Shown here: piece after piece, positions 55,644 to 64,000 of the stretch | How the letters are laid out: every line of letters starts with the position of its first letter | Position numbering within the stretch: position 1 is the first letter of the stretch | From: Paenibacillus monticola | GTDB taxonomy: Bacteria > Bacillota > Bacilli > Paenibacillales > Paenibacillaceae | Length of the DNA: 64,000 nucleotides | Assembly: GCF_009664975.1 (NCBI RefSeq) | Contig: NZ_WJXB01000001.1 | Coordinates: 248,001-312,000, forward strand | Direction of reading: 5' to 3' | Notes under the pieces: model-generated | The model's input: the letters and a program-made list of their open reading frames with translations, nothing else | What the model was told of the DNA's origin: nothing | The model's database searches: none | Position numbers and translations under genes: made by a program

Positions 55644-58556
55644 TTACTCTCCAGCTACTGCATCCAATGCAGAATGAATAGCTATTAATGCAGTCAGATA
55701 TTCCTGTACAGTAGAATTTGGATTATTTAATACTTCATTTGCATTATCCATGGCTTCCTGTAAGGCAGCATCAAATGATCCATTATTTAATAAAATATGA
55801 GCTGCATTTACAGATTGCTGCAGTGCCGAGAATACGGTTGGAACGGTCAATATAAATTCTTTGTTTGTGGTGGCAAATCCCCGTCTCAGTTCTAATGTAA
55901 CTTTATACTTTATGGGTTCATTGGTTCCGTTATATTCGAGGTACCGAATATTGCTGTAGTCTTTATACAGATAAACCGTATCGCTTACACTTGTTGGAGA
56001 ATAATATTCTAGCGATTTAATATCAATCACTAAATCACTTGGGAATACCTGCAGTGGATTAGACTGAAGATAGACTACATCTCCTACACTTAATGTGCCT
56101 GGCACTTCTTTGTCAGCGAAAGCATTGGCAATCGTCGTAGAAAGTTCAGTATAGTTTGCTTCTGATATTACAGGCACCGTCAAACGTCTACTTTCATCCA
56201 AGCCTGGGCTTGTTAAGGTAACATAAATGATGCGTTCATTTGCTCCGAAGTCCAGACCTGTTATTTCAGTCGTATCCGAACCTTCTTGGACGGGTTCAGA
56301 CTGGATAGGGGGACCCGTTTCATTGGTATACACCGATACGATATCTCCAGGTGAAAGAGAGTTTAGCTTAACAACATCTGTGGCTCCGGGATGATTCTCA
56401 ACACTGAAAGCATAGGAATCGGGTAACTGTGAGTCTAGATCAAAATCTACATTCGCAAGCGGCTGTGTATTTGTCAGCTCATTCTTGTCCTCGAAAGTTA
56501 AGTTGTTACCATCGACTGACATGTTAAATACATGCCAGTATAGTTGGTTACCTGCACCGGCAGGAACTTGGTAAGTCTTCACCGGTACTGCGTTATCGCC
56601 GTTGTAGACTTCCACTTTGGCGCCTGATGCGGACAAGGTGTCCAATCCGGCTTGTCCGTTGCCGCTGAAATTAACAATATAAAAGGTATAGGTTCCATCC
56701 ACACGTTTGCGAATAGTGGTGGTCTCCGGACCGTAAGAGTTCGTGTCATCGTGGTCCAGATCAGCATATAGCACATTGTTCTTAGTGTACTCATTGTCAG
56801 CGTACCAGGTATGGAAAAACTTGTTGTTCGCTGCTGGACCGACCAGATGTGAGTCCTCATCTAGCGGCAATAAATCCCAAGTGAGTACAATGCGGATTTC
56901 ATCAGCCGCTGGTATGCGGATTGCGGTAGCATCTTGAAGTGTATTCTTATAATCCGTCAAAGAAGCAGCAATTACATAAGTCGTAATATACCCTGCTTTC
57001 ACCAATTGTCCAGTGTAAATTCCAGGAGAGAGGCTGGCAAAGTAATGCCCATTAATATCAGTTACAACAGTACCTGATATAGCTCCTGTAGTGTTTCCCA
57101 AGCCTTTGCGGAACTGAATCGTCAGATCTGCTACTGGCTGATGATTAACATCTGTAATAGTACCTTCAAAACCGTATACAATCTCCGTAACTGAATTCGG
57201 GTTGCCCCCGTTAGGAGCGGGTGATCCGATGGTCACCGAAATGTTATCAGCTCTGGTCACATGGTTCGGAGTCTGGGTAATAGTTGAACCCGAGACATTA
57301 ATTACGGCTGTTCCAATAGATCCTTGCCCGGTCACTCTGGCGACGGCATTAAGAATCAGGGTGGTCAAGCTGGCTCCACTGCTAATATTAATTCCGGTAT
57401 TTGAAGCACCAGGTGCAACTTGCAGCTCTTGAATAGATCCTGAGTTTAGATTAACTTGGATAGCGGCCGCGTATACATCCACAGTTTCAAATGTTCCGGC
57501 TAATGTGACTTGTGAGTTCGCGGGGATAAGCCCGGATAGATCAACATTGTCGAATCCACTGCCTGTACCGGTTCCCTCCTCCAGCAAAGCTCCAGATTGT
57601 AGAGTGATTTGCTGTACGGAACCGGAACCTTCAGTAATAATACGGATACTGCCGTCTTTCTTATTTACAATAACCGTTATCAAGGTGGAATCAATAACAT
57701 GTATGCTATTTTTTCCGCCACCAGTTATGGTAGTTGTTCCTCTAACGGTCACGTTCTTTAAGGACACATCACCTTTCCCAACACCTTCGCCTATTAATAG
57801 ATCGCCTGTAATTATGGTATTGCTTAGCACAATTCCAGGTGCGTCGATATATACAGAACCAGTGATTGTAGTAACGCCAGTCTCAGGACCATAATTCCCG
57901 GCTTGATTATAAACTACTGTTTCTGAGTCCTTGGAGAATTTGAGTGCACGATCCAGTACGCTAACAGCCTCGGCTCTTGTAGCACTGGTCAGGGGGTTGA
58001 ACTTTTGTCCATATCCAACCATAAGACCGGCTTCAACAATAGCTCCGATCGGGCCTTTGCTCCACTCGTGTCCCGCTGTAGTATCCGTGAATACAGTAGG
58101 CGTAACAGATCCTTTAAGTTGCAACAAAGAGGTTACAATAACCGCCATCTCTTCCCGACTAAGCGATTGATTCGGTTTGAAAGTCTGATTCGGGTATCCT
58201 TTTATGTATCCAGCAGAAGTAGCTTTGGCAATATCGGTGTAGAACCAGTCAGAATGCTTAACGTCCTTAAAGTCAATTGTGGCCGTATCCTTAAAGCCAA
58301 AGGATTTGTTAATTAATACGGCAAATTCTGCGCGAGTGATCTTATGATTAGGCTGAATGGAACCATCTTCGTATCCCGTAATCAGCCCTTTCTCCTGCCA
58401 CTGTTTCAGGGTGCTTTCCGCCCAGTGGCCAGTGATATCGTCTACCTTGTTGGCATTTGTACTTGCGGCGAAGACTTGGCTCAGTGATACCAGATTCATA
58501 CACAGGCATAACAAAATAATAAGAGTTTTCTTACTTAACCGGTTCTTGTTACTCAA
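55644..58556 (-). CDS. Large secreted SLH-domain surface protein
   Basis: 970 residues: signal peptide (about 1-31, ending VFAAS), three N-terminal SLH repeats (about 38-215, with ITRAEFAVLIN, LSREEMAVIV and SATRAEAVSVL), a beta-helix-like Gly/Thr/Val-rich region (about 225-445), a carboxypeptidase-regulatory-like domain (about 458-545, YGFEGTITDVNHQPVADL), a DUF2135/YfaP-like domain (about 555-700) and a C-terminal helical segment. Wall-anchored; role unknown. SLH repeats are N-terminal here but C-terminal in the neighbour at 51157. Confidence 0.9.
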   Translation of the reverse strand: MSNKNRLSKKTLIILLCLCMNLVSLSQVFAASTNANKVDDITGHWAESTLKQWQEKGLITGYEDGSIQPNHKITRAEFAVLINKSFGFKDTATIDFKDVKHSDWFYTDIAKATSAGYIKGYPNQTFKPNQSLSREEMAVIVTSLLQLKGSVTPTVFTDTTAGHEWSKGPIGAIVEAGLMVGYGQKFNPLTSATRAEAVSVLDRALKFSKDSETVVYNQAGNYGPETGVTTITGSVYIDAPGIVLSNTIITGDLLIGEGVGKGDVSLKNVTVRGTTTITGGGKNSIHVIDSTLITVIVNKKDGSIRIITEGSGSVQQITLQSGALLEEGTGTGSGFDNVDLSGLIPANSQVTLAGTFETVDVYAAAIQVNLNSGSIQELQVAPGASNTGINISSGASLTTLILNAVARVTGQGSIGTAVINVSGSTITQTPNHVTRADNISVTIGSPAPNGGNPNSVTEIVYGFEGTITDVNHQPVADLTIQFRKGLGNTTGAISGTVVTDINGHYFASLSPGIYTGQLVKAGYITTYVIAASLTDYKNTLQDATAIRIPAADEIRIVLTWDLLPLDEDSHLVGPAANNKFFHTWYADNEYTKNNVLYADLDHDDTNSYGPETTTIRKRVDGTYTFYIVNFSGNGQAGLDTLSASGAKVEVYNGDNAVPVKTYQVPAGAGNQLYWHVFNMSVDGNNLTFEDKNELTNTQPLANVDFDLDSQLPDSYAFSVENHPGATDVVKLNSLSPGDIVSVYTNETGPPIQSEPVQEGSDTTEITGLDFGANERIIYVTLTSPGLDESRRLTVPVISEANYTELSTTIANAFADKEVPGTLSVGDVVYLQSNPLQVFPSDLVIDIKSLEYYSPTSVSDTVYLYKDYSNIRYLEYNGTNEPIKYKVTLELRRGFATTNKEFILTVPTVFSALQQSVNAAHILLNNGSFDAALQEAMDNANEVLNNPNSTVQEYLTALIAIHSALDAVAGE

Positions 58557-58737
58557 TACGACACCAACCTCTATTTAATTTTATGTACACAGACACGGCT
58601 ACCTTTTCCTACTTCTTCCTCTCTTGGGTGATTCAGTACATTATAATAATAACATCCTAAGTCTATGATATTTAAGTCGCTTTTTAAGATAAAAAGTAAT
58701 ATTTTGTCTAAAAAAGGTGTGAATTGGGACGAATTAA

Positions 58738-58799
58738 AAAAGACGGCACCTAAGTACCTAGGCAGCTGCAGTGCTACCCCGGTCTCATGTGCCGTCTTT
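58738..58799 (-). terminator. Terminator of the aldo/keto reductase gene
   Basis: AAAGACGGCAC pairs with GTGCCGTCTTT, T6 on the minus strand. The loop of about 40 bases contains further stems (CCTA/TAGG, GCAGCTGC). Confidence 0.8.
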
Positions 58800-58821
58800 G
58801 CTGATTAAGCTTACACTTCAA

Positions 58822-59811
58822 TTATCCCCGCAAAATAGTCTCAATCTGTTCCAGTTCTTCTGCACTAAGTTCTGGTGCATTCAAGGATGCTACGGCATCC
58901 TCAATCTGGCTTACCTTGCTGGCGCCGATAAGCGCTGAGGTTACTTTACCCCCGCGGAGTACCCATGATAAGGCTAACTGCGACATTTTCTGTCCACGTG
59001 CGGCGGCAATCTCATTTAGCTTCTGTACCTTGCCAATAACCTCTGCAGTAATTTCCTTCTCGGATAGGAATACGCTAGGTCCAGCAGCACGGGAATCGGC
59101 AGCGATGCCGTTCAGATAACGATCGGTCAGGATACCTTTTTGCAGCGGTGAGAATGCGATGGTGCCGATTCCTTCTTCAGCCAATACATCCTGAAGTCCA
59201 TCTTCGATCCAACGTGACATCATGGAATAGTTAGGCTGATGAATGAGGCATGGTGTTCCTAGCCGGCGCAGGATCTGGGCCGCTTCACGTGCTTCTTCGG
59301 GCTTATAGTTCGAAATCCCGACATAAAGAGCTTTGCCTTGGCGGACAATAAGATCCAGCGCAGCCATAGTTTCTTCCAGTGGTGTGTTTGGATCTGGACG
59401 GTGGTGGTAGAAAATATCGACATAATCAAGCCCCATCCGTTTCAGACTCTGATCCAGACTGGAGACCAGATATTTCTTGGAGCCCCATTCGCCATAAGGC
59501 CCTGGCCACATATAATATCCGGCCTTGGTGGAGATGATCAGTTCATCGCGATAGGCGGTGAGATCTTTGTTCAGAATAGCCCCGAAAGTCTCTTCCGCAG
59601 AACCTGCCGGTGGACCGTAGTTGTTGGCAAGATCAAAATGGGTGATTCCGAGATCGAAGGCTCTTCTAACCATAGCTCTGCCATTCTCAAAGACATCATT
59701 CCCGCCGAAGTTATGCCATAGTCCGAGCGAAATTGCCGGAAGCAGCAAACCACTTTTGCCTGTGTGGTTATATGTCATATTGTCATATCTAGTATCACTT
59801 GCACTGTACAT
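58822..59811 (-). CDS. Aldo/keto reductase, YghZ/MgrA-like (glyceraldehyde-3-phosphate/methylglyoxal reductase type)
   Basis: 329 residues. Catalytic Asp and Tyr in ITHFDLANNYGPPAGSAEET (about 55-74), Lys in ISTKAGYYMWPGPYGEWGSK and His in YVDIFYHHRPDPNTPLEE. The WPGPYGEWGS block marks the YghZ branch that detoxifies methylglyoxal and L-glyceraldehyde 3-phosphate. The AGGAGG ribosome site is clear. The AraC gene at 59973, same strand and just upstream, may control it. Confidence 0.93.
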   Translation of the reverse strand: MYSASDTRYDNMTYNHTGKSGLLLPAISLGLWHNFGGNDVFENGRAMVRRAFDLGITHFDLANNYGPPAGSAEETFGAILNKDLTAYRDELIISTKAGYYMWPGPYGEWGSKKYLVSSLDQSLKRMGLDYVDIFYHHRPDPNTPLEETMAALDLIVRQGKALYVGISNYKPEEAREAAQILRRLGTPCLIHQPNYSMMSRWIEDGLQDVLAEEGIGTIAFSPLQKGILTDRYLNGIAADSRAAGPSVFLSEKEITAEVIGKVQKLNEIAAARGQKMSQLALSWVLRGGKVTSALIGASKVSQIEDAVASLNAPELSAEELEQIETILRG

Positions 59812-59972
59812 TCTGATTCCTCCTAAAAGTTTTGTAGCATACGCTACATGGATTACTTCGCAAAACTACTTCGAAAGCATGGGCTTAAGTTTTATGATGC
59901 TTCTACCTGTCCCTGCCACGTTCTAATTGTAGCGAAAGAACAGAGTGAAGCGTATGTCAGCATGGAAGCTTT

Positions 59973-60824
59973 TTATAGAACAATGTCTTCTTTATGGAGA
60001 TGACGGAGGCGATATTCCTTGGGAGAGCAGCCTCGGACCTTCTTGAACATGCGCGAGAACAGCAAAGGGTCCTGATAGCCGACAGAGCGTGAAATCTCAC
60101 CAATCGTACATGTGGTTTCTGTCAGCAACTCACAGGATTTAGCAACCCGAAAGTTCAATAAATACTGCTGTGGAGGCAGGCCAATGGTCCGCTTAAATAG
60201 GGTTGATAAATATTTGCGGTCCAGCTTTAGCGTTGCAGACATCATCTCTACCGTAACGTTTTCACAATAATGGGCATGCAGGAAGTGGAGACATTGCTCG
60301 ACGTAAATGCTTTTTTGCTTCGGTAAAGGAAGGATGTCAGGTGCAGCCGGTACGGTCTGCAGTAATAGAGTAAAGAACTCATACATAAGCGCTTTTAATG
60401 GTAGATCTAGGCAATCTGTAGGCTCCGCCGCTTGGACTAGATGTTCGTACAGAACTGGCATCAAGTGCTCGTCCATGGGGAAGACAGGTTGCTCCGGCGA
60501 CAAAGAGGTTTTGGATAATATAAACTCGACCTGTTCGCCAGTAAAAGCCACCCAAGAATAATTCCAGGGGTCAAAGTTGTCTGCTGCATAGAAAGTAACA
60601 ATATGGGGATAGGTCAAAAAAGCCTGACCAGCCCGCAAGGTATAGGAATGTTCTCCGACAGAAAGCGTGCCGGTTCCTCCATGAATAAAATGAATTTTGT
60701 ATAAGTCGCGTACTCCGGGTCCAACCGAATGCCCGGGAACACACTGTTCCTGGCCCCAATAATGGAGATGTAAATCGGGATTGCCACGGAAGGGACGTTC
60801 GGAATTATAATGGAATATAGCCAT
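59973..60824 (-). CDS. AraC-family regulator with cupin-type sensor
   Basis: 283 residues: AraC-binding cupin (about 15-110, DLYKIHFIHGGTGTLSVGEH; GQAFLTYPHIVTFYAAD) and an AraC HTH pair (about 185-275, VTVEMMSATLKLDRKYLSTLFKR and SVGYQDPLLFSRMFKKVRGC). Likely senses a sugar. Same strand as the aldo/keto reductase downstream with 160 bases between, so it may activate it or a gene elsewhere. Confidence 0.9.
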   Translation of the reverse strand: MAIFHYNSERPFRGNPDLHLHYWGQEQCVPGHSVGPGVRDLYKIHFIHGGTGTLSVGEHSYTLRAGQAFLTYPHIVTFYAADNFDPWNYSWVAFTGEQVEFILSKTSLSPEQPVFPMDEHLMPVLYEHLVQAAEPTDCLDLPLKALMYEFFTLLLQTVPAAPDILPLPKQKSIYVEQCLHFLHAHYCENVTVEMMSATLKLDRKYLSTLFKRTIGLPPQQYLLNFRVAKSCELLTETTCTIGEISRSVGYQDPLLFSRMFKKVRGCSPKEYRLRHLHKEDIVL

Positions 60825-61020
60825 GGCTGCTTCAGCCTCTTTTCTGAATAAGGTTATCCTTGGGTAATCTCATTATACCTTGAAAAGAGGGATAACATGC
60901 AAAAAGCCCCATCCTCTGAAAACAGAGAAGGGACTTCCACCATTTCTTGATGTGCACATATGAATGAAGAAAAGGTTCGCAGATCAAACTAAAGTACGGC
61001 ATTTGTATACAAAAGTTGGA

Positions 61021-61332
61021 TCAGGCTTCCATCTTCAGCATAACCAGATCCTCAACAGGTACTCCATGAATCAAATGCTCTTCTACAATGCGCTCAACAT
61101 CATCAGTAGTTACGTTGTAATACCAAATGCCATCCGGGTACACTATCACAAAAGGACCATTTCCGCATAGGCCAAGACAGCTGCTTTTGTTAATTTTGAC
61201 CGTTTTATTGATGCCTTTCTCTACTAGTTGTTCCTTGAATGTCTGCATAACTTCCTCGACATCTTGATTATTACAATGCTCACTACAGCAGAAGAAGAGA
61301 TGCTTCTTCAGAACCTTCAAACGCATATTCAT
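61021..61332 (-). CDS. Thioredoxin-like [2Fe-2S] ferredoxin
   Basis: 103 residues of the (2Fe-2S) ferredoxin domain with thioredoxin fold. Cys ligands lie in FFCCSEHCNNQD (about 15-21) and SSCLGLCGNGP (about 50-57). AAGGAGG before the ATG. These proteins carry single electrons; the partner is unknown. Monocistronic. Confidence 0.9.
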   Translation of the reverse strand: MNMRLKVLKKHLFFCCSEHCNNQDVEEVMQTFKEQLVEKGINKTVKINKSSCLGLCGNGPFVIVYPDGIWYYNVTTDDVERIVEEHLIHGVPVEDLVMLKMEA

Positions 61333-61594
61333 AATTATGCCTCCTTGTATATGTTGCTTTTGTTCACATATCTAATGGGAGTATAGCTCCTTTTAGAATA
61401 TCTGTAATGTGCTTAAGGCAAATGTTCTCAAAGGGTTAACAAAGAGGCATTTTAGGCGAATCTGATGAAAGCTAAGGTGACTTCAACTTCACGTACTTAG
61501 GTTAATAATGGCGAATTATTGTGTGGAATCTCTTGGTTAATTAAGCAATAAAGCAGGGCAAACTAGTTCAATCACTAATCAGGAGGCAAACGAT

Positions 61595-62320
61595 ATGGAT
61601 AAGAGAATTGTGGGTGTCTTTACAGCCGAGCAAGATGCTTCAGGAGCTATTGAGGAACTAAAACATCATGGGTTTCGAACAGAAGATATCTCTGTAATCA
61701 CCAAAAATAAAAAGGATTCTACCTCAATCCATGAGGACACAGGGACAAAAGCACCTGAAGGGATGGCTTCTGGAGCCACAACAGGCGGTCTGCTGGGAGG
61801 ACTAACAGGGTTATTGGTGGGTATTGGCGCTTTAGCGATTCCCGGAATCGGGCCTATTATTGCAGCTGGGCCTATTGCAGCCACTTTGGCTGGAGTAGCC
61901 GTGGGTGTGGGGACTGGAGGTTTGGTCGGCGGTCTGGTAGGGCTTGGTATTCCAGAGGATGAGGCGGAAAGTTATGACCGCTATGTGGGCCAAGGGCACA
62001 TTCTTGTAATGGTGGATGCGAAAGGCGAACATGAGCAGGATGTCTATCGTATTTTTAAGCAATATCATTCTCTGAATGGAGATCGCTTTGAGGGAAAAAG
62101 TGCTGCTGCCACAGAGGGAGATGGCGACCGTGATGTGCAGGCAGCTGCGGGCAATTCTGTTAAGAATACAGTGGAAGCTGCATTTAACGGCACCGGACTC
62201 GAAGACAGAAAGGATGATGGTTTGGGTATCGCACCGGAGCCTGAACTGACTGGGGACAGAGCAGAGCATGATATTCATAGACCGGGGATGACAGGCGCGG
62301 TTGAGGAGACCGATGAATAA
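61595..62320 (+). CDS. General stress protein, YflT-like with glycine-zipper helix
   Basis: 241 residues: N-terminal YflT/general-stress-protein-17M-like domain (about 3-55, IVGVFTAEQDASGAIEELK), a Gly-rich double hydrophobic segment (about 60-120, GGLLGGLTGLLVGIGALAIPG) and an acidic tail. Proteins of this type are induced by general stress. The hydrophobic part may insert in the membrane. AGGAGG ribosome site. I could not find a firm SigB promoter in 61333-61594, which otherwise looks AT-rich and empty. Confidence 0.85.
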   Translation: MDKRIVGVFTAEQDASGAIEELKHHGFRTEDISVITKNKKDSTSIHEDTGTKAPEGMASGATTGGLLGGLTGLLVGIGALAIPGIGPIIAAGPIAATLAGVAVGVGTGGLVGGLVGLGIPEDEAESYDRYVGQGHILVMVDAKGEHEQDVYRIFKQYHSLNGDRFEGKSAAATEGDGDRDVQAAAGNSVKNTVEAAFNGTGLEDRKDDGLGIAPEPELTGDRAEHDIHRPGMTGAVEETDE

Positions 62321-62357
62321 GCTCAGGGGATAATTGAACGAACAAGAGCGGCGGTGG

Positions 62358-62381
62358 GAACTGGAACTGGAACTGGAACTC
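62358..62381. repeat. Four tandem copies of GGAACT
   Basis: A perfect hexanucleotide array about 40 bases after the stop codon of the stress-protein gene. Slippage-prone; no coding role is apparent. Confidence 0.8.
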
Positions 62382-62421
62382 CTGAGAAATAAATAGTCTG
62401 ATTAATCCCCTTTTCTAAAAG

Positions 62422-62516
62422 ATAAGGATTTATAGGTTTCACACGATAACTTATCGTTATATTTCTCGAAGAAACGGATACCGTCCATATAAAGGACGGC
62501 ATCCGTTTCTTCTTGT
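62422..62516. repeat. 95-bp dispersed intergenic repeat, copy B, with 19-base-pair stem
   Basis: Homologous to 22904-22999. Its second half is a near-perfect stem (62468-62486 with 62494-62512, one mismatch) that begins GAAGAAACGG and ends CCGTTTCTTC. It separates the convergent stress-protein and glpX genes and may serve as a terminator for both. Confidence 0.85.
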
Positions 62517-62530
62517 GAAAAAATCTTAAT

Positions 62531-63526
62531 CTATAAAGATGCTACGTTTTGTCTGCCTGTCCATGTATCCGGTATTTCCTTGCCGGGAAGAAAATGAATG
62601 CTGCGAATATAGCGGATGGTGCGACTCTGCGCCCGCATGATTACTGAATGCGTCTCGGCCCGCTCTTTGCCGATAAAGCGAACACCACTTAAGAACTCGC
62701 CTGAAGTTACTCCGGTTGCGGCGAAGATCACATCGCCTGTGCCGACCATGTCCTCCATGTACAACACTCGTGTCGGATTGGCGATCCCCATGTGCAGGCA
62801 GCGCTGCATCTCGAAAGGACCGTCAGGCAGCAGCTTTCCTTGCATTTCTCCGCCCAGGCACTTCAGCGCAGCGGCGGCGAGTACGCCCTCAGGCGCTCCG
62901 CCCGAGCCCATATACAGATCAACATCACTGTCCGGCAGCGCTGCCGCGATTGCGCCGGCCACGTCGCCGTGTCCGAGCAGCTTGATGCGCACGCCGGCCT
63001 GACGCAGGCTGGCAATCAGCTTCTCATGCCGCTTGCGGTCCAGCACCATTACTGTTAACTCTGAGAGGGATTTGCCGGTAATGAGACTTGCTTTTTGCAG
63101 AGTGACCTCTACAGAATCTTCAATATTGAGGTGGCCAGCCAGCTCAGGACCGCAGGCCAGCTTCTCCATATAAATATCAGGAGCATGGAGCAGGCTGCCT
63201 TTGTCGGCAATGGCGATCACAGATTGGGCGTTATGCAGTCCGCAAGCAACCACCTCTGTTCCTTCCAGCGGATCAACGGCGACATCGACCGAAGGACCGT
63301 TCTTGTTGCCAACTCTCTCCCCGATATAGAGCATCGGCGCATCATCCATCTCGCCTTCGCCAATCACTACGGTCCCGTCAATGGAGACGGAATCGAACAT
63401 GGAACGGATAGCGGTTGTAGCCGCATCATCAGCTGCATTCTTATCGCCCCGGCCAATCCAGCGTGCTGAAGCCAAAGCACCCAGTTCCGTTACCCGTACA
63501 ATTTCAAGAGCCAATTCGCGTTCCAT
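62531..63526 (-). CDS. glpX: Class II fructose-1,6-bisphosphatase GlpX
   Basis: 331 residues. Metal and substrate motifs VIGEGEMDDAPMLYIGE (about 55-71), VAVDPLEGTEV (about 83-93) and GSGGAPEGVLAAAALKCLGG (about 185-205) identify it. Dephosphorylates fructose 1,6-bisphosphate in gluconeogenesis. A minus-strand neighbour, the PPDK regulatory gene, lies immediately upstream. Both act at gluconeogenic control points. Confidence 0.96.
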   Translation of the reverse strand: MERELALEIVRVTELGALASARWIGRGDKNAADDAATTAIRSMFDSVSIDGTVVIGEGEMDDAPMLYIGERVGNKNGPSVDVAVDPLEGTEVVACGLHNAQSVIAIADKGSLLHAPDIYMEKLACGPELAGHLNIEDSVEVTLQKASLITGKSLSELTVMVLDRKRHEKLIASLRQAGVRIKLLGHGDVAGAIAAALPDSDVDLYMGSGGAPEGVLAAAALKCLGGEMQGKLLPDGPFEMQRCLHMGIANPTRVLYMEDMVGTGDVIFAATGVTSGEFLSGVRFIGKERAETHSVIMRAQSRTIRYIRSIHFLPGKEIPDTWTGRQNVASL

Positions 63527-63574
63527 AGTAATTCCCTCCAGTACAATTTTTGTGTGGTGAAATTCCGAGTGCTA

Positions 63575-64000
63575 TTATATATATCCCATAATAATACCGG
63601 CGGTTTCTTCAATAGCTTTGTCGGTGATGTCGATGACAGGACAGCCTAGCTTGGTGAACAGCACTGCGGCATATTCCATTTCTTCCGTGATCCGCGCGAG
63701 ACTTGCGTACTGGGAGCCTACTGGCAAGCCCAGCACCTTCAGGCGCTCGGAGCGGATCTTCAACATATGCTCCGGGTCCATCGTCAGTCCGATCAGTCGG
63801 TTCGGCGGCAGGCTGAACAACTGGTGCGGCGGGCCGATCTCCGGTACGATCGGATAGTTGACCACCTTCTTACCCCGATGGGCCAAAAAGATGCTGAGTG
63901 GTGTCTTGGAGGTGCGGGACATGCCCAAGAGTACGATATCTGCCTTCAGCATAGCGCCAAGATCACGCCCGTCATCGCAGGCGACGGTGAATTCAATCGC
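63575..64000 (-). CDS. Pyruvate, phosphate dikinase regulatory protein (partial, runs off window)
   Basis: Bifunctional Ser/Thr kinase and phosphorylase that switches PPDK or PEP synthase off and on (DUF299 family). The P-loop-like region MSRTSKTPLSIFLAHRGKKV is diagnostic, and the C-terminal half (PPHQLFSLPPNRLIGLTMDP; GLPVGSQYASL; GCPVIDITDKAIEETA) is complete. The frame continues upstream of the ATG at 63952 to the window edge, reading AIEFTVACDDGRDLGAMLKA, so the true start lies outside. Next to glpX, it fits gluconeogenesis control. Confidence 0.93.
   Translation of the reverse strand, partial: AIEFTVACDDGRDLGAMLKADIVLLGMSRTSKTPLSIFLAHRGKKVVNYPIVPEIGPPHQLFSLPPNRLIGLTMDPEHMLKIRSERLKVLGLPVGSQYASLARITEEMEYAAVLFTKLGCPVIDITDKAIEETAGIIMGYI

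Noticed and set aside
58738..58799. Riboswitch-like fold (large loop, several stems) between the SLH and aldo/keto reductase genes
   Set aside because: It lies downstream of the minus-strand reductase with a T-run on that strand, so it is a terminator; it does not match any riboswitch consensus I know.

Overview
The window comes from a low-to-mid GC, spore-forming-type Firmicute, almost certainly a Paenibacillus or close relative. The grounds are strong Shine-Dalgarno sites (AAGGAGG) before most genes, GroES/GroEL behind a CIRCE operator, two S-layer-homology (SLH) surface proteins, a HutP-controlled histidine operon, many sensor kinases and AraC regulators, and a PPDK-regulatory-protein gene. 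No rRNA, tRNA or CRISPR array was found.

Layout. (1) 149-5387: 5-formyl-THF cyclo-ligase, moaC, moaB, tatA, tatC and groES-groEL. (2) 5503-7052: an AT-rich dus gene and a 27-residue holin-like type I toxin, both on the minus strand. (3) 7622-14086: a LacI regulator, a carbohydrate ABC importer and a GH36 alpha-galactosidase, forming an alpha-galactoside use operon. (4) 14181-19478: a stalk-domain protein, an orphan SLH fragment, an MsrA-MsrB fusion whose B domain lacks its catalytic Cys, and a divergent SDR/AraC pair. (5) 19511-22900: two Gfo/Idh/MocA oxidoreductases and an AraC gene between two 100-bp direct repeats. (6) 23049-24082: an aldo/keto reductase behind a textbook MerR-type 19-bp-spacer promoter. 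(7) 24117-32054: the hut operon, hutP-[antiterminator]-hutH-hutU-hutI, followed by an M20 amidohydrolase and a HutF-like deaminase instead of hutG. (8) 32163-36615: a two-component system, a DUF2231 membrane protein, a P-II protein and an ammonium transporter. (9) 36781-39991: a PAS kinase and an M3 oligopeptidase. (10) 40326-48314: a compact, apparently undescribed signalling operon: soluble kinase, degenerate receiver-PAS-GGDEF, FapA/DUF342, methyl-accepting protein, RsbW-like ATPase, GAF-like/LuxR regulator. (11) 48475-58556: a small unknown protein, a ZIP transporter, an O-antigen-ligase/TPR membrane protein, two large SLH proteins and a decayed IS1182-type transposase. (12) 58822-64000: an aldo/keto reductase, AraC, a thioredoxin-like ferredoxin, a YflT-type stress protein, glpX, and a PPDK regulatory protein cut by the window edge.

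How the genes work together. Moco synthesis sits beside the Tat translocon that exports many Moco enzymes. The galactoside operon pairs uptake with hydrolysis. The hut operon would take histidine to glutamate by a deiminase plus amidohydrolase branch. The region 10 operon joins kinase, c-di-GMP, chemoreceptor and anti-sigma-type modules and ends in a DNA-binding output.

The intergenic DNA has its own structure: a family of at least six related terminator hairpins with an AGTTCA/TGAACT core, a 95-bp dispersed repeat, a 100-bp direct repeat and a long imperfect inverted repeat. These are among the most interesting observations. All functional calls rest on reading motifs by eye; no database search was run.
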